In this document: piece by piece, positions 37,894 through 48,753 of the stretch
How positions within the stretch are numbered: the first letter of the stretch is position 1
How the letters are laid out: every line of letters begins with the position of its first letter
Source of the DNA: Nitrospirota bacterium
Lineage (GTDB): Bacteria; Nitrospirota; Nitrospiria; SBBL01; JAADHI01
DNA: 64,000 nucleotides
Direction: 5' to 3'
NCBI GenBank assembly: GCA_029261165.1
Contig: JAJDBV010000028.1
Coordinates: 1 to 64,000, forward strand
The notes under the pieces: generated by a model
The model's input: only the letters and a program-made list of their open reading frames with translations
The model's database searches: none
Told to the model about the DNA's origin: nothing
Position numbers and translations under genes: made by a program

Positions 37894-40857
37894 ATGTTCA
37901 TGTTGAGACGACTTAGGACTTTCTCCATCTTGTTTTTCTTATTGACGCTGATCTCTTGTGGAAGTAGCGGTGGGGATGCGCCGTCAAGAAGACCCTCGGC
38001 AACGGTTGACGGCTTTGCTGTCGATGCGCAGATTACCGGCGGGAGCGTTACCGTATATTCATACATAAACGCTCAAAAAGGATCTGTTCTCGGGTCGGCG
38101 GTCACGGATGATACAGGGTTTTACAGCATCACATTGCAGGGACCCGACCAGCCAATTCTGATTGAGGTCAGAGGCGGCTCCTACATCGAGGAGGCGAGCG
38201 GAGCGGGGATTACCCTTAATGATGGCCAGATCCTTCGGGCGGTCACTTTTTACAAGTCAGGGTTCCCTGTCCGTTTGATGGTCACGCCCTTCACCAACAT
38301 TACGGCAGGCTTGATTGAATATCAGACGAAGTCGGGGACACCTGTAGAAATTGCCATTACGGATGCCACGTCAGCGATCTCAGCGATGGCTGGAGTCGAT
38401 ATTCTGACCACCGTACCGCTGAATATTACCGACTTGAAAAATGCAAGGATGAGCTTAACGGCTGGATTAAAGTACGGGTTTCTGGCTGCAGCAATATCAA
38501 GCTGGACGGCTGAAGCGAGTGTGCTCAATGGAGCGAATGTTCATTTAATTTGGAATTCGATCTCCTTATCGCAGGTGATGTATAGGGATATTTCTGAGGA
38601 TGGCTTGCTTGACGGGAAGGGGATCAACCCAAATAGCGGCACAATCGTTGATCTTGGATTTGGGCTCGTTCCGCTTGACGCCAATACCTATCGCGTTGAA
38701 TTCGCCCGGCATTTAATGAAGATGGCCGGAAGTGAAGAGAATAAGACGGGGATTGGATTTTCCGAGGTGCTTTTAGAGGCTGATCGACTGGCCGGGATGA
38801 CACACCAGATATTTAATGGTCTTCCGACAGTTCCCCTGGATACGACAGGGCCGGTCATTGATCCGATTGAGGCAGAGGGGCTGTTTCATAATGACAGCTT
38901 GACCTTTGCTGTGGATGTTTCTGATACCGTCGGGATTAAATCGGTTTTCTTTGACCTTGATGGCGTCGCTATCGGCCAGGCGATTGATCCTCAAAACCCT
39001 GCTGTTTTAATCAATACCAATTTGTACACAGATGGCGGGCATACTATCGGTGTGAGGGCGACTGACAATCTTGAAAACGAAACTTACCGTCAGTTTGCGA
39101 TCAAGTTTGCCAACAGCGGCGCAGTTGTGAACGTTCTCTCCTCCACCACAGTAAATAGTTCACCCGTCATCCTTTCAGGAGATTATATTGATAACGGAGT
39201 AGGGATTCAATCGATTACGGTCCAAGGTTTGCCAGCCGATATCAATGCTGTTGATAAGACCTGGAATGTTTCAATTCCTCTGGTTCCACCGAATCCGACG
39301 CAATCAGCGGCTTTTGTGAAAACAGTGCCGATTGTGATTAAAGATAACCTTGATATTGAAAATACTAAACTCGTCACGGTTACGATGGACACGATTAAAC
39401 CCGCAATTGATCCATTCTATAGTGTTGCTACCTTCGTAGTAGGGACAGATACTTTTACCGAAAGTCTTTCTTTTGCGGCTACATCAGGTATTCCACTCCG
39501 AATTGAGACAGACAAGATCTCCTTGAATGGGGTACCAATTCTTGAGGGGGCTCTCGGGATAAACTTCATTCCATACATTGTTATTCATGTTAATGACCCG
39601 AACGTAAACGCAGTTTTTACCCCAGAGAATGAAATTACAGCGGACATTCAATATAAATTAAAGGGATCTATTGTGGCTCCTTGGCATTCTCTTGTTCCAG
39701 TTGATACTGCCAATAATTATCGGTTTATTATCCCTCTTGTTTCTGAGTTGCTTCATCCAGACTGGCAATTGGCAACACCTCAAGACCAACATGAGATAGA
39801 AATAAGAATTAAAGATAGGGCCGGCAATGCAACTGATCTTAGGTTTCCGTTTCAAGCTGAATTTGTGCCACCGCCCCCGGTGGTCACATCAACTGCAATA
39901 AATGCTTTTAATAAACCGTTTCCTAATCGGGCGGAACTTTACGGGAAAGTCCTTTCGGTTTCAGAACATCTCATTTCAAACAACACAAACTTTCCAATCC
40001 TTTTTTCTCTTTCTGACCCTGCAATCCATACAGTGGTAAAGGTTGCCGAGGAAGCGGTTCGAAAACTTGAAGGCAATAAAATCACGCAAGAAGATTGGCG
40101 GATACAATACCGTTATTGGCTCATAAAGATGTTTGACGTGCCGATTCAAGTAATGGAAGATCCAAACGCCACCTGGCAATCAACCACGAGTGTAGACTTA
40201 AAAAATAAAGACCCGAATACTGGTGCCATCACGCAAACAACGGTCTCCCCAAACCTCCCCGCAACAGGACCCACAATATCATTTCCAACGGAACAACTCC
40301 CTCTCTCTACAAGCACACTCTGGGAATCCTTTCATCCTCCTCTTGCAGATACTACCGGGATGAACTATTTTGGACCAATACCTTCGGGCGACCCTCGAAT
40401 ATTAGCCACATTCGCCTACTTTCCTTCAGCCGGGAATTTCTTGCAAAGGCGGACAGTAACGTCTTATCAATGGGCTACAGGGTCTCCAAGGAATGAATAT
40501 CTTCTCTTTTCCGAAACCAATAATTTCCTAACGGATCATTTTGAAGTAAGAAATAATGTCGGAGAGCGGAAGCTTTCAATAAACGGATTTTATCGAATCC
40601 CGCCAAAAACAACCTATACGATCAATAAATATGTACTAACCCCTCAACTAACATTTTATAATGACACCGAAGTCGGAAACCGCGAAACCTTCGTAAGCGC
40701 CACCCCGAAGAAATATGACCTTTCCATTGCATGGACAATTAACAACCAGATCGACATCAAAATTGTTCACGATACAGGTTTTGAGAAGGCTTTAGAGATG
40801 GTCGCGGTTGATGTGGTTCGGGGGGGTACACCGGCCACATATACCATAACCCGCTGA
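37894..40857 (+). CDS. Large lipoprotein (987 aa) with Ig-like repeats
   Basis: Lipobox LISC; DTTGPVIDPIEAEG and repeated Ig-like segments. Confidence 0.65.
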   Translation: MFMLRRLRTFSILFFLLTLISCGSSGGDAPSRRPSATVDGFAVDAQITGGSVTVYSYINAQKGSVLGSAVTDDTGFYSITLQGPDQPILIEVRGGSYIEEASGAGITLNDGQILRAVTFYKSGFPVRLMVTPFTNITAGLIEYQTKSGTPVEIAITDATSAISAMAGVDILTTVPLNITDLKNARMSLTAGLKYGFLAAAISSWTAEASVLNGANVHLIWNSISLSQVMYRDISEDGLLDGKGINPNSGTIVDLGFGLVPLDANTYRVEFARHLMKMAGSEENKTGIGFSEVLLEADRLAGMTHQIFNGLPTVPLDTTGPVIDPIEAEGLFHNDSLTFAVDVSDTVGIKSVFFDLDGVAIGQAIDPQNPAVLINTNLYTDGGHTIGVRATDNLENETYRQFAIKFANSGAVVNVLSSTTVNSSPVILSGDYIDNGVGIQSITVQGLPADINAVDKTWNVSIPLVPPNPTQSAAFVKTVPIVIKDNLDIENTKLVTVTMDTIKPAIDPFYSVATFVVGTDTFTESLSFAATSGIPLRIETDKISLNGVPILEGALGINFIPYIVIHVNDPNVNAVFTPENEITADIQYKLKGSIVAPWHSLVPVDTANNYRFIIPLVSELLHPDWQLATPQDQHEIEIRIKDRAGNATDLRFPFQAEFVPPPPVVTSTAINAFNKPFPNRAELYGKVLSVSEHLISNNTNFPILFSLSDPAIHTVVKVAEEAVRKLEGNKITQEDWRIQYRYWLIKMFDVPIQVMEDPNATWQSTTSVDLKNKDPNTGAITQTTVSPNLPATGPTISFPTEQLPLSTSTLWESFHPPLADTTGMNYFGPIPSGDPRILATFAYFPSAGNFLQRRTVTSYQWATGSPRNEYLLFSETNNFLTDHFEVRNNVGERKLSINGFYRIPPKTTYTINKYVLTPQLTFYNDTEVGNRETFVSATPKKYDLSIAWTINNQIDIKIVHDTGFEKALEMVAVDVVRGGTPATYTITR

Positions 40858-41090
40858 ATCTACTACGAGCGCCTCATGCACTCAATGGACACGACTTTCC
40901 AGAACATTCCTCACTCACCGTATTAATACCCTTTATATGTAACGGTTCAACTCGGCCCGCCTTTCCTCCATGCCATCGTTCCTTCGGCGCTCGAAATCCT
41001 CACGTAAGAGGACTACGCTCCGGTTCCTGTGCGCCTTGTGCCTCAGCCTGAAGGAAAATCCCACCCATCTGAACCGTTACTTCATTTCAT
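40857..41090. repeat. Dispersed repeat family B, copy 2
   Basis: High similarity to 4168-4395. Confidence 0.8.
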
Positions 41091-41129
41091 AACGACATCT
41101 TAGTGGAACTTCTTAAATTATTTCCTAAA

Positions 41130-41285
41130 CAACCGCTCTCGCTACGATTCCATATTTTCAGGAGCTTGCCCGGCTATTCCTCCAGGCCATCGTTGTTGTG
41201 GTACTCATAATCCTCAAGTATAGACACACACGCTGCGGTTTCTCCGCTCCTCGCCCTGAAGGATGGGTCTCGCGAAGCCAAAATC
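41130..41285. repeat. Dispersed repeat family C, copy 1
   Basis: CTCTCGCTACGATTCCATATTTTCAGGAGCTTGCCCGGCTATTCCTCCAGGCCATCG...; related to 63305-63440. Confidence 0.7.
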
Positions 41286-41532
41286 CCGGCAAGCGGAATA
41301 GCTAAAAGCGGCCTTTTTAAAGAGATTTGGAACTGGGGAGTTATCTTACCTATACGTTAACCTTGGAATGCTGGAGATATATTGATTACGGGATGGAATC
41401 AATAACCGACTCAGCCCTACCATTGATGTCAGACCTAACATCAGAGATGGTACGATTATTGGGGCAGGTCACAGAGAATAGCCCGCTAACGATTATCGTT
41501 AAGGGTTGCAACCATGAATCGATCCGCTGTTC

Positions 41533-44500
41533 CTAAAGCCGCTGCCCTTGCTCCAGGACTTCCCGAATCACACGCCCCATGTCAGAGGGAGTGAAAGGCT
41601 TCGAGAGAACCGTATACAGTTCCAGATTACCCTTTTTTTTGGTTTGATCGGAAATATCGTGACCGGAGGAGATGATCACCTTCAAAGCGGGATCAAGCGC
41701 ACGGAGGCGCCGGAGTACCTCCCAGCCTGACTCGTGAGGCATGGTCAGGTCGAGGATGACAATCTTGATGCGCCTACGTTCTTCTTTGAAGATATCCAGG
41801 GCTTGATTCCCTCCTTCGGCTAACAATACCGTGTGCCCTTGTCGCTCCAGGGCAACTTTGCCGAGTTCCCGTATGAATTCATCGTCATCGACAATCATGA
41901 TCGTCATGGGGTCATGCGTCACAGGTTTATCCGCCAGCTTTTGATGCGTTGCTTCGACAGGACGTCCGGTCCGAGGAAGGTAGACCTCAAAGGTGGTTCC
42001 TTCGTCCTTGGCTGTTCTCAGGTCGATCCATCCTTTGTGTCTTTTAACGATCCCGTGGGTGGACGCCAAGCCAAGACCGGTTCCCTTGCCAATCTCCTTG
42101 GTTGTGAAAAATGGTTCAAAGAGATGAGGGACAGCAGCCTCATCGATACCAGATCCATTATCGGAAACAGAGAGGCAAACGAAATCACCTATTTTTGCAT
42201 TAAGGTGCGCTTTACAATACTCACGATCAAGATGAACATTTTTCAGCTTGATTTCTATCAAAGGCTTAAAATTGTCTCTTGCGAGCATACATTCCTTCAG
42301 GGTATCCCGTGAATTCACGCACAGATTTACAATGACCTGATGGATCTGGTCTGTGTCGATGTGAGCAGGCCACAGATTATCAGACGATTCAACGGTAATT
42401 TCTATTTTCCGGTCAATAGCTTGCCGGAGAAGGTGTTCAACCTCCAAAGTAAGGTCCGACAGAGATTGAGATTTGAGGTTTATGGGGGTCTGGTGACTGA
42501 AGGAAAGAAGTTCTTTTGTCAGTCTGGCCGCACGCTGCGCAGCCTTTCGAACCATGAAGAGGGGGTCTTGTACCTTGGGTTGATTCAAGGTCTGCTCCAG
42601 GAGGATTTCAACATATCCAATGATAGGGGTTAAAAGGTTATTGAATTCGTGTGCGACCCCACCGGCGAGTTGGCCGATGGTTTCGAGTTTCTGGGTCTGG
42701 CGAAGCTGTTTCTCCATTTCCTTCCGTTCCGAAATATCGTTGAAGAGACTTGTGTAATTGGTGGTTTTTCCCGTTTCGTCCTTGATGGCGATGATCGAGA
42801 GCCATTTCGGGTAGACTGTTCCGTTCTTTTTCCTGTCCCAGATTTCTCCCTGCCACTGACCGGTGGCGGAGAGGATGTTCCACATCTCCTGATAAAATGC
42901 TTTGTCATGTTTTCCGGATTGAAACATCCGAGGGGTCTGTCCGATCACCTCCTCCTCCGAATAGCCTGTGACCTCTATGAATGCGGGATTGACTGAGATG
43001 ATTTTTTCGTCGGCGTCGGTGATCAGTACCGCCTCGGCTGCTGAATTAATAACGGTGCTAGAGAGACGGTCTTTTGCCTCTGCCTGCCTCTGTTCTGTGA
43101 AATCATGAATGACCGACAAGAGAAATGGTTTCTCTTTGACCTTAATCACACTTACGGTCACCTCAACATCCCGGGTTAGACCTTCTTTTGTGCGATGCTT
43201 CGTTTGGAAGGTCTTTCTCCTTATGGCCAAGATATCTTCGATATGTTTCTTGGTATCAGCTTCTGTTTTAACGGCTTCAAAATCAGAAATCTTGAACCCA
43301 ATGAACTCCTCCCGGGTGTATCCTAAACTCTGATGTGCTTTTTCGTTGAAAGCAACAATTCGTCCGGTATTCGGCTCAATAAGAAAAATAGAGTCGGTCG
43401 ATTGTTCAAAGATGGTACGGAATTGCACTTCCGAATCTTGAAGGCTTTGTTCTGTTTTTTTTCGCTCAGAGATTTCGGTCATTAAAGTTTCGAGCGCCAT
43501 TGCCCGCTCTTCTCTTTGTCTGATAATCAAGAGCAGATAGGAGGCAAGGAATCCCGCTACGACAAATATGCCGATGGGGGATGCAGTTTCCCACCACTGC
43601 AAGCCTTTTCTGAAATCAAGGGTTGTGCCGGTGGCAAGAATCCGCCACTCATGGCCAGCGACGGAGAAGCGCTTTTCCAGGATCAGTTCATTCGATTCCA
43701 GATTCGTTTCTCGGCTCAGGCCACTTTCACCGCCTTTGAAGGCCTCAGTAAAGAGAAGATCTCCTCCCAAGTCAGTCGTTATACCTTCAATCCGGATCTC
43801 TATCTGTGCTTGAGCAAGAGGATGCAGGGCCTCCTCTAACATGGCACCAATTCGATGCACAGAAAGGACAAATCCCTCCAAATGTGCTTTCCGCTCTGCC
43901 ACAGTCTCAATGGCGGTACCATTTTGATAGACAGGGACGAAGACCAATATTTCTTTCTGATCCTCTTTTTCCTGCATAAGGTTGACTGGCCCGCTCGACG
44001 TTATCTCGCCAGATGCCCAGGCGCTTTTCAAGGTCGCTCTTCTTTCCGGATGAGAAGCAAGATCAAAACCTAATGCTTCTTCGTTCCCTTGGTAGGGTTC
44101 GACATAATAGACGGGAAAATAGTACTCTCTCTCCTCCGCCTGGACCATCCCGCCATCCAGACCCAGTTCTTGGATTTTAAAATCAGGAAAGAGATTTTTG
44201 GCCTTTTCTTCAAAGTCGTGTCGCTTATCCGCGGTGACGTGGGGAATCCATTCGAATGCCTGAATGTTTTTATGAGTCAACAACAGGTTATTGGCGAAGA
44301 TGCCAAATTCTTCCTTTGTGACTTCTTGAGAGGCGCCATAGAATGCATTGAGGGATTCGACGGTCTCTATCGAATGCTTGAAGGTCTCTTCAATAAGAGA
44401 CAGGCGCTCTTGGGAGATCCGGTAAAAACTTTTGCTGGCCCGCTCCGCTTGATGATTATTAATGACTAAGAAGGCGACATAGGCCAGTACGGTACCGGAA

Positions 44501-44586
44501 AGGGCCAGAATAAAAACAGGAAAAAAGGTTCGTAAGTTTTGGCAGGGACGTTTTTGCTGTTGAATGACCTCAGGGATATTATTCAT
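41533..44586 (-). CDS. Hybrid sensor histidine kinase (CHASE-PAS-PAS-HK-REC)
   Basis: H box AGGVAHEFNNLLTPIIG, ATPase motif NGSGIDEAAVPHLFEPFFTTK, C-terminal MIVDDDEFIRELG receiver. Confidence 0.9.
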   Translation of the reverse strand: MNNIPEVIQQQKRPCQNLRTFFPVFILALSGTVLAYVAFLVINNHQAERASKSFYRISQERLSLIEETFKHSIETVESLNAFYGASQEVTKEEFGIFANNLLLTHKNIQAFEWIPHVTADKRHDFEEKAKNLFPDFKIQELGLDGGMVQAEEREYYFPVYYVEPYQGNEEALGFDLASHPERRATLKSAWASGEITSSGPVNLMQEKEDQKEILVFVPVYQNGTAIETVAERKAHLEGFVLSVHRIGAMLEEALHPLAQAQIEIRIEGITTDLGGDLLFTEAFKGGESGLSRETNLESNELILEKRFSVAGHEWRILATGTTLDFRKGLQWWETASPIGIFVVAGFLASYLLLIIRQREERAMALETLMTEISERKKTEQSLQDSEVQFRTIFEQSTDSIFLIEPNTGRIVAFNEKAHQSLGYTREEFIGFKISDFEAVKTEADTKKHIEDILAIRRKTFQTKHRTKEGLTRDVEVTVSVIKVKEKPFLLSVIHDFTEQRQAEAKDRLSSTVINSAAEAVLITDADEKIISVNPAFIEVTGYSEEEVIGQTPRMFQSGKHDKAFYQEMWNILSATGQWQGEIWDRKKNGTVYPKWLSIIAIKDETGKTTNYTSLFNDISERKEMEKQLRQTQKLETIGQLAGGVAHEFNNLLTPIIGYVEILLEQTLNQPKVQDPLFMVRKAAQRAARLTKELLSFSHQTPINLKSQSLSDLTLEVEHLLRQAIDRKIEITVESSDNLWPAHIDTDQIHQVIVNLCVNSRDTLKECMLARDNFKPLIEIKLKNVHLDREYCKAHLNAKIGDFVCLSVSDNGSGIDEAAVPHLFEPFFTTKEIGKGTGLGLASTHGIVKRHKGWIDLRTAKDEGTTFEVYLPRTGRPVEATHQKLADKPVTHDPMTIMIVDDDEFIRELGKVALERQGHTVLLAEGGNQALDIFKEERRRIKIVILDLTMPHESGWEVLRRLRALDPALKVIISSGHDISDQTKKKGNLELYTVLSKPFTPSDMGRVIREVLEQGQRL

Positions 44587-44699
44587 TTACACCATGCCTT
44601 CAGGCTACAATTAAACCAATTTCGGGATGGAATCAAATCTTCGAAACAATTTTCGACAGCCCTAGCTTGCCGGTTCTTCCCCGAAGTTTTTCTGAATGA

Positions 44700-45210
44700 T
44701 CGCCACCTCATCCAGATTCTTGATAAGGGCTTCCTGTCAGGCGAACTGGAATGGCTCAGAGATATCTTTCAAAATCTTATTAGCTACAATCGAAGGCTCT
44801 TTCGTATCAGAAATTTCTGAAAGAATGACTATAAACTCGTCACCTCCTTGGCGGGAAACCGTGTCTGTTTCACGAACGTAATGCAGTAGCCGCCTGGCAA
44901 CCTCTTTTAGAACTTCATCTCCGGCAATATGACCAAAAGTGTCGTTAACCTGCTTAAACCCATCCAGGTCGACTAAAAGAAGCGCTGCTTTTCTATTATT
45001 TCGCTTAACAAATTTCACTGCTTGAGAAATACGTTTAATGCAAAGTATTCGGTTAGGCAACTCTGTAAGTGTATCATAGTGTGCTTGAAGGTGAAGCTTA
45101 TCCGCATCCTCTTTCTGCTTCGTAATGTCACTGAAGAGACCCGTGTACTGGACAACATCTCCCCATTCACGCTTGATTGCTGTGATTGAGAGCCATTATT
45201 GAGTCCCACC
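44700..45210 (-). pseudogene. Decayed PAS-GGDEF diguanylate cyclase fragment
   Basis: WLSITAIKREWGDVVQYTGLFSDITKQKEDADKLHLQAHYDTLTELPNR...RQGGDEF; upstream stop and missing C terminus. Confidence 0.75.
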
Positions 45211-45585
45211 TTGGGCCTATTTCTGTCTTCCTTAACAATTTCTGACAGTACCTTCAGTAAAACGATGAATTCCATCTGAAAGCATGCACAGATTCGAGTG
45301 GATCTCAACGCTCACTTTCAGGGAAAAAGTGATGCTTGGTCTCTTCCTACATCAAGGAGAAGTGGAAGGTCACGGACTTGAGATGTCCGCATCCACATCT
45401 CACCATCGCGGCACAACTCACTTTGGTTGGATCATTGAAGTTGACAATTACTTTGAGGTCATCGCAGTGGCAACTTATAGTCTGATCCCTAATCGACTCT
45501 TCGATATGTTGTTTACAGCGCTCCCTTGTTTCAGGCTTCAAGGTTTCATCTAAAAAACGGTAGCTATTTCCCATAAACTCCTCTC

Positions 45586-45768
45586 TTACTTGCCCCTCGG
45601 AAGGGTAGCTTTCAACCTCTTAATCTCTTCCAAAACTTCCTCTTTTTTTAGGACCCCCTTCGCCTCCAGAAGGTTCATGATTGCCTCTTGAAAAAATATA
45701 TTGCTCATCATCAATTCTTCAAATGAAGCCACTTCTTTTGGATCGAGTTTTTCTGCCATAAAAGTCAC
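45586..45768 (-). CDS. Small conserved-looking hypothetical protein
   Basis: 60 aa helical ORF at the end of the minus-strand block. Confidence 0.45.
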   Translation of the reverse strand: MTFMAEKLDPKEVASFEELMMSNIFFQEAIMNLLEAKGVLKKEEVLEEIKRLKATLPRGK

Positions 45769-45777
45769 TCCTTATTA

Positions 45778-46446
45778 TCAAAAATGCGCATTGATCACTG
45801 GAAGCCATTTCAAGCCATCAGGATTATTCCCAGCATAATTAATTACTCCAATCTGCATGCCATTGAGGTGCTCCGCATAGTTAAACACCCCGATCTGAAC
45901 ACCGTTGACCTGCTTGGCAAAGTTAAGCCCCCCAATGGCTAATCCATTCAAATTCATATTCATAACTGGAAGGAAGCCGGTTATTCCTCCAATAGCAATA
46001 CCATTTACTTGTGAACTTCCTTGGAACGTCCCCCCAATAATAATTCCATTTACTTCATGAGCAAATCCCCATCCGACCCCAATGGCAATACCAGTAACTT
46101 TGTCCTGAGCCATAAATCCCGAAATAGTAATTCCAGTTGTTTCGACATCGGCTCCTTGTAAGAAAACGCTTACCGATAATCCTCGTATCTTTTTTGACAC
46201 TGGCCAAAATGATAACGAGATGCCATTGATTTCATCTAACCATTTTTCTTCTGGTGGCCGAGATCTGCTACTCCCGTCTGCGGTTCCAGTCGCGAGACTG
46301 AAGCCATCAACAATATTCCCATCAGATCTAATATTACCTATCCCTATGCCGTTACCTTTTCTATTTATAGAAACACCCGGATAAGCCGATGCGTCACCGA
46401 CAAAAACAGCCAAAAGAATTGTGAAACCAACAACGAAATTTCTCAT
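45778..46446 (-). CDS. Exported repeat protein resembling LA_2272-type surface repeats
   Basis: Repeats VNGVQIGVFNYAEHLNGMQIGVINYA. Confidence 0.6.
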   Translation of the reverse strand: MRNFVVGFTILLAVFVGDASAYPGVSINRKGNGIGIGNIRSDGNIVDGFSLATGTADGSSRSRPPEEKWLDEINGISLSFWPVSKKIRGLSVSVFLQGADVETTGITISGFMAQDKVTGIAIGVGWGFAHEVNGIIIGGTFQGSSQVNGIAIGGITGFLPVMNMNLNGLAIGGLNFAKQVNGVQIGVFNYAEHLNGMQIGVINYAGNNPDGLKWLPVINAHF

Positions 46447-46447
46447 C

Positions 46448-47080
46448 TCAACTCTCCTCCTCTATTCCTATATCGTCATCTAAGATATCAATTGTTGTCC
46501 ATCCAAGGACGAAATCCAGGAGTTCCGCTATACTAAACCCGAATCGGAGTGTTGGACCAAACCCTGCGGCAACTTCAATTTGAGTAAAGTACCGCCACTT
46601 AGCACTACTTCCTCCAATAAAAGTCCCGAAAAAATAAGCTGCCTCGTATCGATAAGTTTTGTGTCTCAATCTCAATCGGTCTATCTTTTTGAATGAAGGT
46701 TCATGATCGGGAACTGGACCAAAAAAATTTTCAACTATGAGGAAGACAGGGATGGGAATTGGAGGCCAAGCTCCTCCGACAGAAACATCAAAAATATCAC
46801 TGTTGGGCTTCTCCTCATTGATAACACTAGATACGAACTCAGATACTCCCGAAAACCCGACATAAAAAGTCTCACCGCCCCGTAATCCGACGACATCACT
46901 GTTGAAAAGTCCTCCCAAGGGAATGAAGCTGATTCTTGCGTATGTACCGATCCCGCCACCAGCCGAAAGAGAAAAGATATCTGCGGCGTCCCGGCTACGA
47001 TCAGAAAAATATCCTGATGTTGCACATCCACACAATACCGCAACTAAGGCGCATATTAATGTAAGCTTAAGAGCTCTCAT
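46448..47080 (-). CDS. YceK-like lipoprotein
   Basis: Lipobox LCGCATSGYF; GTYARISFIPLGGLFNSDVVGLRGG. Confidence 0.5.
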   Translation of the reverse strand: MRALKLTLICALVAVLCGCATSGYFSDRSRDAADIFSLSAGGGIGTYARISFIPLGGLFNSDVVGLRGGETFYVGFSGVSEFVSSVINEEKPNSDIFDVSVGGAWPPIPIPVFLIVENFFGPVPDHEPSFKKIDRLRLRHKTYRYEAAYFFGTFIGGSSAKWRYFTQIEVAAGFGPTLRFGFSIAELLDFVLGWTTIDILDDDIGIEEES

Positions 47081-47134
47081 CTCATTGCCTCCATTCCTAT
47101 CTTAAATTCCTCTGTCAGAATTTAGTTCGTCTCC

Positions 47135-48073
47135 TTACCAAAGTCCCGGTTGTTTCGTTCTTTCAATCATGGTCTCGATACCATCCTCAATCTCTGAGAG
47201 GAAATCAAATCCAGTACGGCCCTCTATTGCATCAACAGATGTAATATGTTTTGGTAAGTTGTTTGTTTCTAATCTCCTATTCGGCATAACAAAAGCGATC
47301 ACTTCAACTTGAATCGGATCAAAAATGATCTTAAAGAAGTGTGACGGAACCGCAACATTATTCTTTCCGATTGTTTTTGTGGGTCCCTCAAATATCGGTC
47401 CAGTGATAATATATAATTCTCCTCTCTCGGTAGTCCATTTACGTACCCGCTCTTCTAGGACTCTCCAGATCCCACGATTAAACCCTGCTCCAACTTGAGG
47501 AACGATATTAGAGAGCAGGAAACTCTCACTCATTGCCCTTGAACTCCATTTCATCGCTCCGGCAGGGGCCATGTGTCCCCTGTCATAACCACTCTTTTTG
47601 TAATCATTGAGTGCGGCTCGGTTTTTCTTATCTAAATCGGGATCAGGCCTGAAGTGATCAATACGAGGGAACCTTCCAGCCACTCTTCTTCTAGTGAGAT
47701 GATAGATGACCCAGTCTGCAACCTTAAGGTCAGCATCATGAGAAAGTGCATAGCCAAGCCGACAAAGGAGATCCGGTCCTTCGCTTGGTGCTCCATATTT
47801 AAGATGTTCGCAGTCTGAGAGATCCGCTTGAATCGTTGGAGAGGGAGCAGAAGGAGGTACAGCTGGTTTGGGAGGTTCATTAGGACTTCGCAAAGTCCGT
47901 TGCATTTCTGCTTTGCTGGCAAATGATCGACCCGAAAGTTGTCCTTTATGACATTCGTAAATACCTGCCTTCCGGTTGTTGTGACAACCAAAAGTATCAA
48001 GTCTTCCCCGATGTGCAAGGGTAGGGGAGGCAGAGAGAAGGAATGACAAAATTATTATGGATAATGTCCGCAT
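47135..48073 (-). CDS. Exported DNA/RNA non-specific endonuclease (NUC1-type)
   Basis: Signal peptide; YDRGHMAPAGAMKWS catalytic motif; YIITGPIFEG. Confidence 0.85.
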   Translation of the reverse strand: MRTLSIIILSFLLSASPTLAHRGRLDTFGCHNNRKAGIYECHKGQLSGRSFASKAEMQRTLRSPNEPPKPAVPPSAPSPTIQADLSDCEHLKYGAPSEGPDLLCRLGYALSHDADLKVADWVIYHLTRRRVAGRFPRIDHFRPDPDLDKKNRAALNDYKKSGYDRGHMAPAGAMKWSSRAMSESFLLSNIVPQVGAGFNRGIWRVLEERVRKWTTERGELYIITGPIFEGPTKTIGKNNVAVPSHFFKIIFDPIQVEVIAFVMPNRRLETNNLPKHITSVDAIEGRTGFDFLSEIEDGIETMIERTKQPGLW

Positions 48074-48092
48074 CTCAATTGTTCCCTTTAAA

Positions 48093-48509
48093 TTACTTCA
48101 TGTCTTTCAGGAGCAATATGATTCCATCAATCGCTTGCAGGTGTGATTGACCTTGAATCCTCAGTGCGATGTAGGCTGAGAGAGTTACAGCATAGGTGTG
48201 CCTGGTTCTTCGATCTGTGACAATGCGATCCATCCCCTCCATGATCGTCAGGATCTTTTCTTTAATGCCGTTCTCAGTGAGTTGATCTTGGGCCGCCACA
48301 CTCAAACTAGAAATGTCGCGTTTTTCCTCACCGTAAGCGAGCGAAAGGCTTGCCAATAAAGTCCTAAAACTCGCAATTGTGAAGTGATCATCGGAAATAG
48401 GGAAATCAGAATCTTCTACGGCAAGTCTGTGTTCTAACGAGTCGTCGGCAAGGGTAGGGGAGGGAGAGAGAAGGAGGGCAAATAAAATGATCAGGTATTT
48501 ACGTCTCAC
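48093..48509 (-). CDS. Small exported protein upstream of nuclease
   Basis: Signal peptide SPSPTLA; 19 nt before the nuclease gene. Confidence 0.5.
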   Translation of the reverse strand: MRRKYLIILFALLLSPSPTLADDSLEHRLAVEDSDFPISDDHFTIASFRTLLASLSLAYGEEKRDISSLSVAAQDQLTENGIKEKILTIMEGMDRIVTDRRTRHTYAVTLSAYIALRIQGQSHLQAIDGIILLLKDMK

Positions 48510-48570
48510 GGGAAAGATCCTTTTGGGATATTAAAAGAGGAGGTGTGAGGAAACCGCCGACTCGCCTGAT

Positions 48571-48675
48571 GATACTACGTTATCGGTCTTTTTGTCTCCT
48601 CACCGTACGGAAGAGCACGCCTTGATCGCCAAAAAGACATCTAGCCTTGTCTCCCAGGCGACTTGCCGGTTTACC
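48571..48675. repeat. Dispersed repeat family D, copy 1 (ACGTTATCGGTCTTTTTGTCTCCTCACCGTACGGAAGAGCACGCC...)
   Basis: Matches 54129-54235. Confidence 0.75.
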
Positions 48676-48753
48676 AAATCAGAGACGACTTACGGATATA
48701 GAGCTATCAGGGGAAGAGCAAGATCATACAAAAGATGTTTTTCATCCGAACTC

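Noticed and set aside
45284-45553. Plus-strand ORF MHRFEWISTLTF...
   Set aside because: No family features and opposite a plausible minus-strand remnant; not called.
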